IMG/VR virus record: IMGVR_UViG_3300010430_000013
Span: 1 to 64,000 of that record
Strand: one strand, 5' to 3'
Length of the DNA stretch: 64,000 bases
From: a virus
This document shows positions 45,709 through 54,914 of the stretch, piece after piece (the stretch's first letter is position 1; every line of letters starts with the position of its first letter). The notes beneath the pieces were generated by a model. It saw only the letters and a list, made by a program, of their open reading frames with translations. It was not told the DNA's origin and made no database searches. A program made the position numbers and the translations under genes.

Positions 45709-46124
45709 TGCATCAAGACATTGTTGAATCGCAACGCAATATTTACGAACCTGGAGAGAATTGCTTTACTCTTCAGGGCAGCCATCACTTTGAAGACGAG
45801 GATGGCAACTTCAGGCTTATTGAACAATACGATAAGCGTGGCAATAGAATCGACTTCAGAGAGCATAGACAAGCTTACGCTATTGAAAAAGTTATGCCGT
45901 CTATGATTAAGTATTTTGTGATGTCAGATACGACTGGGCAATTATTTGACCCCAGGAATGTAGACCATTTACAAACTGCTATGACAGTAAGAAATGGAAA
46001 TAAGATTTGGCGCTGGGTAACCATCTCAAAGAATGGCTTCGAATTTTATAAAGATTATCTAAAAAGAAACAACAAGGTTTTCTACGCGAAAGCCAAAACC
46101 GCACTTTCAAATCCAGGAGGCTAA
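45708..46124 (+). CDS. Hypothetical protein, 138 aa
   Basis: ATG inside the previous stop. RNIYEPGENCFTLQGSHHFE, DKRGNRIDFREHRQAYAIEK and IWRWVTISKNGFEFYKDYL. Mixed alpha/beta. In the recombination/replication cluster but without a family I know. Confidence 0.65.
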   Translation: MHQDIVESQRNIYEPGENCFTLQGSHHFEDEDGNFRLIEQYDKRGNRIDFREHRQAYAIEKVMPSMIKYFVMSDTTGQLFDPRNVDHLQTAMTVRNGNKIWRWVTISKNGFEFYKDYLKRNNKVFYAKAKTALSNPGG

Positions 46125-46125
46125 A

Positions 46126-46644
46126 ATGCCAAGACTTAGTAAACTACAACAAAAGAAAATTCGAGAATTGTTCCTCTCAACGGATATGTCTTTTGATGAA
46201 ATCCGAGATGAGGTTGGATTGAGTAAAAGCTCTAAGCAGGTTGAAAAACTTGTAGAAGAGGAAAACTTGGAGGAACTCAAAGACAAAATTGTCGAAAATG
46301 TAGAAGTAGAAGCTGCCACAGAAGAACTAAACGACTACGAAGACGTTGTTGGACGACTTCGGAAAGCTGGACTTAGTGAAAATGATGCAAGAAATGCTCT
46401 TCGTCGAGCCCTTAAGTCTATGGAAGAAGCAGGAAACGAGAATGCCACCTCTGACGAAGTGTTCATCGCTGCAACTTCATTCATTGGTTCAGGTGCCCTT
46501 ATTCGTAAGACCACTGATTCTGGGCGAGAAGGTGTAGCGATTATGACGCCAGAAGCATCTCGTGCGGCTAGCCCAGCTCCATCTAATCCTAATGCAACTT
46601 CTCGACACCTGAAGAACGCGCATATCAGACCAAAAGATGTTTAA
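46126..46644 (+). CDS. HTH-like acidic protein, 172 aa
   Basis: An N-terminal helix-turn-helix pattern (KLQQKKIRELFLSTDMSFDE IRDEVGLSK, residues 6-34) precedes a long Glu-rich helix and a C-terminal Ser/Ala/Pro tail. It resembles a DNA-binding adaptor or scaffold. Role unknown. Confidence 0.6.
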   Translation: MPRLSKLQQKKIRELFLSTDMSFDEIRDEVGLSKSSKQVEKLVEEENLEELKDKIVENVEVEAATEELNDYEDVVGRLRKAGLSENDARNALRRALKSMEEAGNENATSDEVFIAATSFIGSGALIRKTTDSGREGVAIMTPEASRAASPAPSNPNATSRHLKNAHIRPKDV

Positions 46645-47011
46645 TTCGAAGTATACTAAAAAGAGCGTTGACTGGAGGCATAGGATAATTGAGCTTCTTT
46701 GCGAAAACAAAGCTAAGATGGACAAGAAGCTTCCTTTGCCTCCTTCTTTTTGGAATAACAAGCCCTGGTCGCAGTACTGGGCATATCAAGCAAGTTTGAT
46801 TAAACCAATTGTTGAACATGTTGACTATATTAGCATTTACAAAGCAATCAAAGAGACTGGCGCGACATCCTTAAAGAATCAAAAATTCAAAAAAAGATGT
46901 TGGGCAATATACAAAGCTAGCCAAGCCAAACCTCAAGTTCAAGTAGATGTCTCTTCGGAAAAGTCTCTAGGGTCGTTTAAGAAAACGAAAACAAATTTAG
47001 ACCTGCTGTAG
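46637..47011 (+). CDS. Hypothetical basic protein, 124 aa
   Basis: Basic and helical (YTKKSVDWRHRIIELLCENK, NQKFKKRCWAIYKASQAK). 8-base overlap with the previous gene. Possibly nucleic-acid binding by charge. Immediately upstream of the RecA-like gene. Confidence 0.6.
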   Translation: MFNSKYTKKSVDWRHRIIELLCENKAKMDKKLPLPPSFWNNKPWSQYWAYQASLIKPIVEHVDYISIYKAIKETGATSLKNQKFKKRCWAIYKASQAKPQVQVDVSSEKSLGSFKKTKTNLDLL

Positions 47012-47019
47012 GAAAATAT

Positions 47020-47988
47020 ATGAAAATTTCGGAACTAGTAAAAAAGATTACTTTCTCTTTTGAAGAGTTTGAGGCTATGCAAGGCGAAAAGCCAATTGTA
47101 AGTCTTAGTCCTACATTTAATTCAATTTGCGGAGGCATTAAAGGCGGCTCGTTTGTTTTGATGGGTGGACCACCTAAATGCGGTAAAACAATTACCTGTC
47201 TAGACTTTGCTGCACGCGCCCAGCAAGCTGGATATACAGTGCTTTATCTTAATTCAGAAGGAAGACTCGCCGTAAGAGATATCAAGGGCTGCAAAAAACT
47301 TGACTATTCGGTAGAAAAGTTTAAATTGATTACTTCTACCACTGAGAACAAAGTTTCTGCGGAGCAATATCTAGGCTCTGTACTTCATTACATGGAAACC
47401 GAAGAACGCTTGTTTGTTATTGCGGACTCTCTTAGCCATATGGAAGCAGAGAAACAGCTTAACGATGCAACTTGCGACCTTACAAGAGATGCCTCTCCAA
47501 GAATCATGTCTCAATTCTGCAAGAAGCTGGCTCCATACATCAGCTCAAGTGACCACATTTTTCTAGGCGTTGTCCATTTAATTGCCAATACTTCTGGTTA
47601 TGGAAAATCCGTAGTAGAAGGAGGAGGCAATAAAATTCAATATGCTGCTGATATTAAGCTTCGTCTAAAAAATTACGAACCTATGACGAATGCTGATACC
47701 TATAGGGACAGGGAATACGGTCGTAAAATTAACTGGATTTGCGAAACGTCTAACATGGGCTTCCCGAAGATGGAAGGAACGTCTTATGTTATCCTTGGAG
47801 AGGGCATTGACGACATTGCTGAGCTTTTGCCCATTGCACTGGAAACTGGCGTAATGAGCAAGGGGGGAGCGTGGTATAATTATGGAGAGCAAAAGTTTCA
47901 AGGAGAGAAAAAGACTATCGAAGCACTGCGCGACAATCCAGAAATGTACAAAGAAATTAAAGATGAAGTAGAGGCAAGACTAGCATAA
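47020..47988 (+). CDS. RecA/UvsX-like recombinase ATPase
   Basis: 322 aa. Walker A GGPPKCGKTITCLDF (about 49-63), a Walker B-like VIADSLSHMEAEKQL and the RecA-like C-terminal turn GGGNKIQYAADIKLRLK. Shorter and more divergent than bacterial RecA, closer to phage UvsX/KaiC-type ATPases. It likely forms filaments on single-stranded DNA in recombination-dependent replication, next to the nuclease below. TAATG to the next gene. Confidence 0.85.
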   Translation: MKISELVKKITFSFEEFEAMQGEKPIVSLSPTFNSICGGIKGGSFVLMGGPPKCGKTITCLDFAARAQQAGYTVLYLNSEGRLAVRDIKGCKKLDYSVEKFKLITSTTENKVSAEQYLGSVLHYMETEERLFVIADSLSHMEAEKQLNDATCDLTRDASPRIMSQFCKKLAPYISSSDHIFLGVVHLIANTSGYGKSVVEGGGNKIQYAADIKLRLKNYEPMTNADTYRDREYGRKINWICETSNMGFPKMEGTSYVILGEGIDDIAELLPIALETGVMSKGGAWYNYGEQKFQGEKKTIEALRDNPEMYKEIKDEVEARLA

Positions 47989-48395
47989 TGGCAGACCCTA
48001 GAATGAAGGGCCTGGACGGAAAGGAGTATCCATTCAAAATGGTCAGTAGACCCAAAGCGAATTGTTCTTCCTACCATAAGGAAGCGATTGAATTAGTTAA
48101 GACTGTTTATCCTAACTCAACGATGCTTGAAGAAGTTTCAGCGAAGATTGGTTATGGAAAAACTCTATATTTAGATATTTATCTGCCAACATTGGGTGTT
48201 GCGATTGAAGTCGACGGTGAGCAACACAGCAAACGGAACGACTTCTTCCATAAGGACAGACAAGCATTTCTCAGAGCGAAATTTCGCGATGAACAAAAGA
48301 AAGAATGGTGTGAATTAAATGACATCAAACTCATCAGATTCGACTGCAACGGAAGGGAACAGTGGGAAGAGCTTCTTAGAGGCGCTGTTGAATAA
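47988..48395 (+). CDS. Vsr/EDxHD-type endonuclease domain protein
   Basis: 135 aa. LYLDIYLPTLGVAIEVDGEQH is the same nuclease core as in the two homing endonucleases, but here without zinc repeats and in the replication operon. It is therefore more likely a repair or recombination nuclease acting with the RecA-like protein. Overlaps the next gene by 77 bases. Confidence 0.75.
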   Translation: MADPRMKGLDGKEYPFKMVSRPKANCSSYHKEAIELVKTVYPNSTMLEEVSAKIGYGKTLYLDIYLPTLGVAIEVDGEQHSKRNDFFHKDRQAFLRAKFRDEQKKEWCELNDIKLIRFDCNGREQWEELLRGAVE

Positions 48396-48840
48396 GTCAG
48401 AAGAACTTATCAAAGAGTTTCGAGAGAAAACAAAAACCCCCATCTTCGACGAGATTGACGACGTTAAGCATATTCTCTGTCCGCGCAAAGAATACTTAGC
48501 CACTCTAACGGCTGACGAATGTTTTACTAATTGTATGACGCTTATGACTTATAAAGCGGCCTACCAAAACATCGTAAATGAAGTGGCGTCTCAAAAAATA
48601 ATGCTGCAAAAGTATTTGAATCAGCAATACGCCAAATATTGGCATAAAGCGCCAGAGATGCTTCCCAAAGAAATTCATTACGCTTGGTTGAATAACGACC
48701 AGCAATACCTAATGCCAATCGTTAAACAAGTTAATGTATTAGAAGTTTATCTAAAAGAATCAGAAGGCAGGATAGCGGATATCTCAAGGTCGGTCTCATT
48801 TTACGAGAGTAAAGGTAAAGCAATCCAGTGGAATAAATAA
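48319..48840 (+). CDS. Hypothetical helical protein, 173 aa
   Basis: Starts inside the nuclease gene (ATG 48319). An acidic/Ser-rich N-terminus is followed by helical segments (ADECFTNCMTLMTYKAAYQN, VASQKIMLQKYLNQQYAKYW) with coiled-coil character. Possibly a helicase loader or accessory protein by location, without sequence proof. Confidence 0.6.
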   Translation: MTSNSSDSTATEGNSGKSFLEALLNKSEELIKEFREKTKTPIFDEIDDVKHILCPRKEYLATLTADECFTNCMTLMTYKAAYQNIVNEVASQKIMLQKYLNQQYAKYWHKAPEMLPKEIHYAWLNNDQQYLMPIVKQVNVLEVYLKESEGRIADISRSVSFYESKGKAIQWNK

Positions 48841-49023
48841 ATGTCTAAAGAACTTGACGAAATCAAAGCTTTGTTGGCGGGATTAGCTGAAGCTCAGTCT
48901 AAAATAGTAGAAAGAATAGATCAAATGGAGTCCTCCTCGGAAGAGGAAGCTCCTGCTCCAGCTCCCAAGAAAAAACGCGGTAGGCGCAGAAAGAAACAAC
49001 AAGATCCGGCAGGATCAACGTGA
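48841..49023 (+). CDS. Coiled-coil protein with basic tail, 60 aa
   Basis: N-terminal coiled coil (ELDEIKALLAGLAEAQSKIV) followed by Ala/Pro and Lys/Arg-rich tail (KKKRGRRRKKQQD). Starts right at the previous stop. Possibly DNA-binding. Confidence 0.6.
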   Translation: MSKELDEIKALLAGLAEAQSKIVERIDQMESSSEEEAPAPAPKKKRGRRRKKQQDPAGST

Positions 49024-49050
49024 AGAGTTCCAAGTGCCGGAGTTTCCGAC

Positions 49051-49338
49051 ATGAATACAGCTCAAGCCAATACAGCCAGACCAAGAAGCGCCCAAAAATT
49101 TGGTGACGGCACAAATCAGTTTAATGCAATCCTTCCAAAGCTCAAGCGAGATAAAGACTATATCAAAGCTGACAAAGAAGATCAGGAAGAAAAAATTGAA
49201 TACTTCGAAAAAACCAGAAGAGCCCCGGCCAAAAAGGTTTCGGTTATGTGCAAGATGTGTGGAAAAACAGAGAAAGTAACTCCATATGACGGAATGAGAG
49301 AAGTACATCTTTGTAAGTCTTGCAACAAAAAGGGTTGA
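49051..49338 (+). CDS. Zinc-ribbon protein, 95 aa
   Basis: A basic N-terminal half, then MCKMCGKTEKVTPYDGMREV and LCKSCNKKG: a C-terminal zinc ribbon. Just before the helicase gene. A replication accessory role is possible. Confidence 0.65.
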   Translation: MNTAQANTARPRSAQKFGDGTNQFNAILPKLKRDKDYIKADKEDQEEKIEYFEKTRRAPAKKVSVMCKMCGKTEKVTPYDGMREVHLCKSCNKKG

Positions 49339-49341
49339 AAA

Positions 49342-50790
49342 TTGCAAAAAGATTTATCGGCAGAAAATGCCATCATTTCCTCTGTATTTAAGGGCGGCGA
49401 AGAAATATTTTGGGACCTACAACCAATCATTGTAGAACCTAGAACTTTTACAAACAATAACAATGGCGTCTTATGGGACATCTATGAGAAGGCTTTCGTA
49501 ACCCATAAGCAAAAAACGATAGATTTACCTAGTATCTTCAGCATTGCAAAAGAACGGGGTCTCGATTCTTGGGTGGGTCGAGACTCTTTTCAAAAGCATC
49601 TTGATGACATTGTCGGTTTGCCTTGTGATCCAGCCAACGCCTTACCTAAGGCTAAAAAAATCAGACGGCTTTATGTCTGTAGAATGGCGCAAGAATGCGT
49701 GGCAAACATCGGTAACGACTTGGAAATCGTAACCGGCGACGAACCAATTAGTCAAATATTCTCAATTCTAGAGAAGCCGATTTTCGACTTAGCTGGAAAG
49801 ATTAATTCGGTTGAGCAAGAACCCGTAATGATGGGTAACGCCGTTGACGAGTATCTAAAAGCTAGAACTGAAAATTCCGGCGAAGACATTGGCGTATCAA
49901 CTATGTTGCCAATTTATGATTGGGCGCTAGGTGGTGGCTTACGTCCAGGCGCACTAGACATCATCGCAGCCAGAGCTAAACAGAATAAGTCCTCTTTGGC
50001 GATGAACCAAGCAATCCACTTTGCCAAGATGGGCCTTAAGGTTCTCTATGTAGATACAGAGCTTTCCTTGGATGACCAAATGTCTCGCGTTTTGTCGAGT
50101 CAAACCGGCGTAAAGATGCGCAACATTGAGAATGGAGCGTATGCCTCAAGCGAGAACGATGCTCGGCTGATTGACAGCGAAGCAGAAGTCCTTAAAGAAA
50201 TACCTATTTACCATTTAGATGTCAGTCAGGTTCCGTCATTCGAGGAACAAATCTCAATTATGAATAGGTGGGTTAGAAAAGTCCCAGGAGTAAACTTTGA
50301 CAATTCTTCTAATCCTTGTGTTGTAATTTATGACTATATCAAACTGCTCAATAAAGACCAGCTCAGTAGGAATGTGGCAGAGTATCAACAGATTGGTTAT
50401 ATGGTGAGTCAATTAAAAAACTTTGCGCAAAAATATTCCTTGCCGATTCTGGCGTTGGCTCAACTAAATAGAAGCGGAGTTTCAGATCAAACCTCAACAT
50501 CTCTCAGTCAATCTGATAGAATTCTATGGTTCGCATCTAGTGTATCCATCCTAGCTAAGAAAACGCCAGAAGAAATCGAATCAGACGGCGCAGAGAACGG
50601 AACACACAAACTTTACGTGTCAGATGCCCGACACGGCCCAGGAACTCCGTTCGGTTCTCATATTAATCTGGAAATACAACAAGACTCATTCAAGATGAAA
50701 GAAGTCGGTATGAACGTTGCAGAAGAAGATGAAGACGACGGAAAATCCAAAAAGAAAAAGAAAGAAAAAGTAACTGAAATTGATTTCTAA
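49342..50790 (+). CDS. DnaB-like replicative helicase
   Basis: 482 aa from TTG 49342. DnaB layout: helical N-terminal domain, linker, then a RecA-fold with GALDIIAARAKQNKSSLAMN as Walker A, YVDTEL (H1a), CVVIYDYIKLL (Walker B) and LALAQLNRSG (H3/H4). The Walker A glycine before the Lys is replaced (QNKS instead of xGKS/T), which is unusual. Acidic, Lys-rich tail. Expected to unwind DNA ahead of the split polymerase, with the primase two genes downstream. Confidence 0.88.
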   Translation: MQKDLSAENAIISSVFKGGEEIFWDLQPIIVEPRTFTNNNNGVLWDIYEKAFVTHKQKTIDLPSIFSIAKERGLDSWVGRDSFQKHLDDIVGLPCDPANALPKAKKIRRLYVCRMAQECVANIGNDLEIVTGDEPISQIFSILEKPIFDLAGKINSVEQEPVMMGNAVDEYLKARTENSGEDIGVSTMLPIYDWALGGGLRPGALDIIAARAKQNKSSLAMNQAIHFAKMGLKVLYVDTELSLDDQMSRVLSSQTGVKMRNIENGAYASSENDARLIDSEAEVLKEIPIYHLDVSQVPSFEEQISIMNRWVRKVPGVNFDNSSNPCVVIYDYIKLLNKDQLSRNVAEYQQIGYMVSQLKNFAQKYSLPILALAQLNRSGVSDQTSTSLSQSDRILWFASSVSILAKKTPEEIESDGAENGTHKLYVSDARHGPGTPFGSHINLEIQQDSFKMKEVGMNVAEEDEDDGKSKKKKKEKVTEIDF

Positions 50791-51037
50791 GGTCTTTCTC
50801 TCTGAAAATTTAGAACCAAGCACGGTTGTGATTAAATCAAGACATTGGGATACACATTTGTCTTACTCGGATGTCATCTCTATTGCCTGTTTTAAGCATG
50901 ACTGTTTGCGTAGTTACATTACGTCTCCTAAGACAGAATACGGATTTCTCTTTATCCCTATTGAGTATATAATAATTGGGAAAGAAGTAAAGCTAATAGA
51001 ATGTGCGGAACCAATTCCTCTGAAGAGATTACCATGA
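50780..51037 (+). CDS. Hypothetical protein, 85 aa
   Basis: TTG start, overlapping the helicase by 11 bases. VVIKSRHWDTHLSYSDVISI, FLFIPIEYIIIGKEVKLIEC. Predominantly beta. Between helicase and primase genes. Function unknown. Confidence 0.55.
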   Translation: MISKVFLSENLEPSTVVIKSRHWDTHLSYSDVISIACFKHDCLRSYITSPKTEYGFLFIPIEYIIIGKEVKLIECAEPIPLKRLP

Positions 51038-51867
51038 GCGAACGCCTCAAAAAACACGGATTTGTCGACAAAGGTGATTATTGGTCTGGACCATGCCCAG
51101 TGCACCGAGGAGATAATACTACAGCTTGTACAATTTACAAAGACACAAGAATCTGGCGCTGCTGGACCAGACAGTGTCATCGTAATCAAGATGCCCTATG
51201 GGAAGCCCTAAAGATCAATAAAGGGTTAATCCACACGGACGAACAACTAGAAAAGAAAAAAGTTGATATTAATGATCTTCCTGAACTTATGTCCAAAATG
51301 GAGATCAAGAAACGTTTTTGTATTCCAAGTCCGTTCTTAATTAATCGCGGGTTTAATAGGGATGTATTAAATGAGTTTTACGTTGGGGCTTGTTTCAACG
51401 CAAGAGATTTTCTTGTAAATAGGACGGTTGTCCCAATGTTCTACAATGGTATAATAATAGGGTGGTCGGCACGCGCACATGATCCGAATGCTAAAAGCAA
51501 ATGGATTCATTCGAAAGGTCTTCCAAGGTCTCAATATTTATACAACATGGACTCAATCCAAGATACCGTTATCCTGACAGAAGGCCCGCTAGATTGTTTA
51601 AAGCTTCATGAGGCTGGATACACAAGCTGTGCCGCTATTTTGGGGTCGTCCATTAATAGCGGTCAAGTTAATCTGCTAGAAAGCAAACAAGTTAAAAAAG
51701 TCATTCTGCTGTTTGATAACGACGAAGCAGGAAAGAAAGCTACGGAAGAATCTCTTAAGAAGCTTTCAAAAGTTGAAACTGTAGTTCCTAAGATATCTGG
51801 CGCTGATCCCGGTGACATGGGCGCGCAAGAACTTAAAAAAGAGTTGGAGGGATTTCTAAATGACTAA
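51034..51867 (+). CDS. Zinc-finger/TOPRIM DNA primase
   Basis: 277 aa from ATG 51034 (ATGA with previous stop). The zinc finger is GPCPVHRGDNTTACTIYKDT ... RCWTRQC. The TOPRIM domain has VILTEGPLDCLKL and LLFDNDEAGKKA. Shorter than DnaG, lacking the helicase-binding domain. It lays down RNA primers beside the DnaB-like helicase. Confidence 0.88.
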   Translation: MSERLKKHGFVDKGDYWSGPCPVHRGDNTTACTIYKDTRIWRCWTRQCHRNQDALWEALKINKGLIHTDEQLEKKKVDINDLPELMSKMEIKKRFCIPSPFLINRGFNRDVLNEFYVGACFNARDFLVNRTVVPMFYNGIIIGWSARAHDPNAKSKWIHSKGLPRSQYLYNMDSIQDTVILTEGPLDCLKLHEAGYTSCAAILGSSINSGQVNLLESKQVKKVILLFDNDEAGKKATEESLKKLSKVETVVPKISGADPGDMGAQELKKELEGFLND

Positions 51868-52624
51868 AATCATCGGTTTCTGCGGGGAGAAGACCTCCGG
51901 GAAAAACACTATCGCCAACATATTTACATTAGTGGCTCTTCAAAGATATAATCTCGGTGAAAACCTACAGATGAATGGATCTACCGGTAAGATCATCATG
52001 GACGGAGAGCCTGTTCATCCTAATAGATTAAATTCTATGATTGTAAAACAATATGCCTTGGCCGACGCCCTCAAAGAAATCTGCGTTAATGTGTTGGGTT
52101 TGGAAGAGCGATGTGTCTATGGGTCTAATGACGATAAGGCTGAGTTGACCGATTACTACTGGGAAAACATGCCTGGGGTAATCACCAACAAAAGAGCCTA
52201 TACTTCAATAGAAAAAATGTTCAAGGAAAACAACTGGAGAGAATCATCGTGGCCTTGGCTCTTCCATAAGAAAGGTCAAATGTCAAACCGAGAAGTAATG
52301 CAGTTTGTCGGAACGGACATTTTTCGAAAAATGAACAGCCAAGTTTGGGTAGACTGCACAATCAAAAGAATTGCCCGAGAAAACCCAGAGTATGCCCTAA
52401 TTACGGATGTTCGCTTTCCAAATGAAACATTGGCATTTTCCAAAATTGGAACAGTGGTCGGACTTAATAAAAAGTCTGGAGAAGTCGATACCCACGCCAG
52501 TGAACAAATTAACATGCAGAACTGTAAATATATAGTTAAAAACGAAAACGCTAAAAACGTTCAAGACTTGATTCAGTGTATTTATGAAACCTTCGGAAAG
52601 AATAAGGACTTACTAAGCATATGA
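51860..52624 (+). CDS. Deoxynucleoside monophosphate kinase
   Basis: 254 aa. P-loop IIGFCGEKTSGKNTIANIF (4-22) and VMQFVGTDIFRKMNSQVWVD followed by LITDVRFPNE are typical of T4 gp1-like dNMP kinases. It phosphorylates dNMPs to supply dNTPs. Overlaps the primase by 8 bases. Confidence 0.85.
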   Translation: MTKIIGFCGEKTSGKNTIANIFTLVALQRYNLGENLQMNGSTGKIIMDGEPVHPNRLNSMIVKQYALADALKEICVNVLGLEERCVYGSNDDKAELTDYYWENMPGVITNKRAYTSIEKMFKENNWRESSWPWLFHKKGQMSNREVMQFVGTDIFRKMNSQVWVDCTIKRIARENPEYALITDVRFPNETLAFSKIGTVVGLNKKSGEVDTHASEQINMQNCKYIVKNENAKNVQDLIQCIYETFGKNKDLLSI

Positions 52625-52923
52625 GAAACCTACTAATTATTTTGACTTTTTGTTTTATTCCGGCAGTAGCTGATGCTCAGATTAGGGCTCCACAGCCTGA
52701 CCGTTTGCGACAGCCTGAATGTAGAAATGTCGACCGACTGCACAGCGCAAGAGTTCGAACTTACATTTATAGATATCCTGTTCGACCAACTCGACGCCTA
52801 GATGAATACTATCCTGGTTTGCGTCAGCCGTTTCGACTTCGACGGTATGAGCCAGTTCGACCAGTCTATCCCGTTCTTCCTTTGTACGGGCCAGGACCAT
52901 TTTATTATCGATATTGGTATTAA
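52621..52923 (+). CDS. Secreted Arg/Tyr/Pro-rich protein
   Basis: 100 aa. A signal peptide (LLIILTFCFIPAVADA) precedes a mature chain made mostly of Arg, Pro and Tyr (TYIYRYPVRPTRRLDEYYPG). Disordered, strongly basic. No family. It stands out in the replication operon. Confidence 0.6.
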   Translation: MRNLLIILTFCFIPAVADAQIRAPQPDRLRQPECRNVDRLHSARVRTYIYRYPVRPTRRLDEYYPGLRQPFRLRRYEPVRPVYPVLPLYGPGPFYYRYWY

Positions 52924-52932
52924 GGAATAATT

Positions 52933-53424
52933 ATGTGTAGCTCTCGCGTTAAAGTTGAACTTACGGACGACGAAGTTAATCGTGTAAGGGAGATAGCTAG
53001 CATTAGAGACAGCAATAAAAAAGGCTTTTCCTCAACGCGACACTGGACAGGGAAAGAGAGCACGCATTTTGTAGGGCTGCTAGGCGAAATGGCATTCGCT
53101 AAATACACAGGGCTCGACTTAGACGATACTAATTATCGTTATAAGGGGGATGGAGGCATAGACTTCGCAAAAGATGTAACCTGCCAAGTCAAGACCACCA
53201 ATTATAAAAATCCATCTATTTTGTGTTTTTACGACCATCTGAATGATTTCACGGCGGATTATGCCGTACTTACATACAGGGAATCAAACAACGTTATCTG
53301 GCTTTGCGGTTGGATTTCGAGACATGATTTTGAAATGGCGGCACACATTAGAAATTTCGGCTATGGGGATAGACTCGTAATGCGTGATCATGACCTCGAA
53401 CCAATGTGGGAAAAAGATGCATAG
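52933..53424 (+). CDS. PD-(D/E)XK-like nuclease domain protein
   Basis: 163 aa. HFVGLLGEMAFAKYTG, GDGGIDFAKDVTCQVKTTNY: the E...D...QVK order of restriction-endonuclease-like folds. Its partner Cas4-like gene overlaps by 8 bases. Could cut DNA, or be an inactive relative. Confidence 0.65.
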   Translation: MCSSRVKVELTDDEVNRVREIASIRDSNKKGFSSTRHWTGKESTHFVGLLGEMAFAKYTGLDLDDTNYRYKGDGGIDFAKDVTCQVKTTNYKNPSILCFYDHLNDFTADYAVLTYRESNNVIWLCGWISRHDFEMAAHIRNFGYGDRLVMRDHDLEPMWEKDA

Positions 53425-54427
53425 AGACAGAATTTCGGCTTCAGAAATAGCAAAATTCACAGGATGCGAAATGGATTGGTTCTTGAGTTATGTGCTCAAG
53501 TTTTACATGCCTGCGGGAATTGCGGCGACCAGAGGATCAATTTGTCACTCTTTCTTGGAGACCTGCGCAATCAGCAAGATGCACAGGCAACAAGGTGGAG
53601 AATTGCTGGACGACCCAATTTTGGGACCTAAGTCGGTCGGCTCAGATTACGAGCCAGACAAATGGTTTGATGCTGTGCTTGAGTATTACAAAGTGGAGGA
53701 TTCACATGTCGATATTACAAACAGCGACATAAAAAAATGCTGGAAGGGCATCGAAAAGGTCCTTGAGCATGAAATGAGTCCTTACAATCTTTATGAGGTT
53801 GTAGCTCCAGAATTATTGATCCACCAAGAAATTGATCAAGACTGGGCTCTCTTTGAGAAAGACGGTGAGCAGAAACGACTTATGATCAAAGGCTTCGTCG
53901 ATGCCGTGTTCCGAGACGAAGAAGGAAATTTAAATTTTATTGACTACAAGAGTTCATCTAGACTAGAATGTTTTTCGACGGGCAAAACTAAAACCGTGTT
54001 AAACATGCACGAGGACCCGCAGTTAGTTTTTTACTGGTGGGCCGCTAACAGGATGTTTCCAGAAGATCATGTGATTGGACATATTTGGTTTTTCAATCTG
54101 GATACCTTCTGGAGCCTCGGCATAGATGAAAACGACGCTCAAGCTTGCTTTGACAAGGTTGGCGAGAGAATTCAAAAAATGAGAGAGTTGAAAGTACCTA
54201 AGTGCCGATACGAACTCGATAAGAAGCAATCATGGAAATGTAAACGATTTTGTCCGTTCAGCAAAATGGTTCATCCGACGATACAGGTAGACTACAACCC
54301 AATGAGACACAGGTTCGACCCAATCGACGGAAAAGCATGTATCTGCGATACTATTAAGCAGGCTTGTGAACAAAGAGACATTCTGACAGTTGTAGAAAAT
54401 TGCCAGAATAAAGATTCAAAACGATAA
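53417..54427 (+). CDS. Cas4/RecB-like PD-(D/E)XK exonuclease
   Basis: 336 aa from ATG 53417. RGSICHSFLE at the N-terminal side, IKGFVDAVFRDEEGNLNFID then YKSSSR (G..D...DYK nuclease core), and C-terminal Cys residues (WKCKRFC plus an upstream KC) as in Fe-S-containing Cas4/AddB-type nucleases. Likely processes recombination or replication ends. Overlaps the upstream gene. Confidence 0.82.
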   Translation: MHRDRISASEIAKFTGCEMDWFLSYVLKFYMPAGIAATRGSICHSFLETCAISKMHRQQGGELLDDPILGPKSVGSDYEPDKWFDAVLEYYKVEDSHVDITNSDIKKCWKGIEKVLEHEMSPYNLYEVVAPELLIHQEIDQDWALFEKDGEQKRLMIKGFVDAVFRDEEGNLNFIDYKSSSRLECFSTGKTKTVLNMHEDPQLVFYWWAANRMFPEDHVIGHIWFFNLDTFWSLGIDENDAQACFDKVGERIQKMRELKVPKCRYELDKKQSWKCKRFCPFSKMVHPTIQVDYNPMRHRFDPIDGKACICDTIKQACEQRDILTVVENCQNKDSKR

Positions 54428-54451
54428 CCACTTTTTTCTCAGGAGGCCACA

Positions 54452-54832
54452 ATGGCTAACTCTTACAATCACTCGGTTCTGGTCGGCAACGTTGTTCGTG
54501 ATACGGAAATTCGCGATGCCGGAAAGTCTAAGGTAGCAGACAATGCTATCGCCATTACGGAGACTTTCGGGGAAAAGGAAGTAACAACATTTGTTGACAT
54601 TACTCTTTGGGGACGAAATGCTGAAACGTTTCAGAAGTTCTGCCCTAAAGGTCGCACGGTCTTGATTGAAGGCTCTCTTCGTCAAGACAAGTGGACAGAC
54701 AACGACGGCAACAAACGTTCTAAAATGTTTGTTAATGTCGACCGATTTGTTCTTTTAGGCTCAAAGCCTGGCGGTGGTCAGCAGCAGGAAACTGTTGCGG
54801 CAGGAGCAGGCTCGGATGATCTCCCCTTCTAA
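54452..54832 (+). CDS. ssb: Single-stranded DNA-binding protein
   Basis: 126 aa. OB-fold pattern (NHSVLVGNVVRDTEIRDAGK, VDITLWGRNAETF, GRTVLIEGSLRQDKW) and the classical acidic tip GSDDLPF at the C-terminus, which recruits partner proteins in bacterial SSBs. GGAGG RBS. A terminator follows. Confidence 0.95.
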   Translation: MANSYNHSVLVGNVVRDTEIRDAGKSKVADNAIAITETFGEKEVTTFVDITLWGRNAETFQKFCPKGRTVLIEGSLRQDKWTDNDGNKRSKMFVNVDRFVLLGSKPGGGQQQETVAAGAGSDDLPF

Positions 54833-54863
54833 GCCTCCCTCTCGCTTAGAAGGCACTTCGATG

Positions 54864-54896
54864 CGCCTGCGTGCTCGTAGCACGCAGGCGTTTTTT
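54864..54896 (+). terminator. Intrinsic terminator after ssb
   Basis: CGCCTGCGTGCT (54864-54875) pairs perfectly with AGCACGCAGGCG (54879-54890) around CGT, then TTTTTT. Confidence 0.92.
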
Positions 54897-54914
54897 ATTC
54901 TTTTGGAGTTGTTT

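Noticed and set aside
47988-48395. A third homing endonuclease
   Set aside because: It has the same nuclease core but no zinc DNA-binding repeats, is on the sense strand and is tightly embedded in the recombination operon, so a repair role is more likely.
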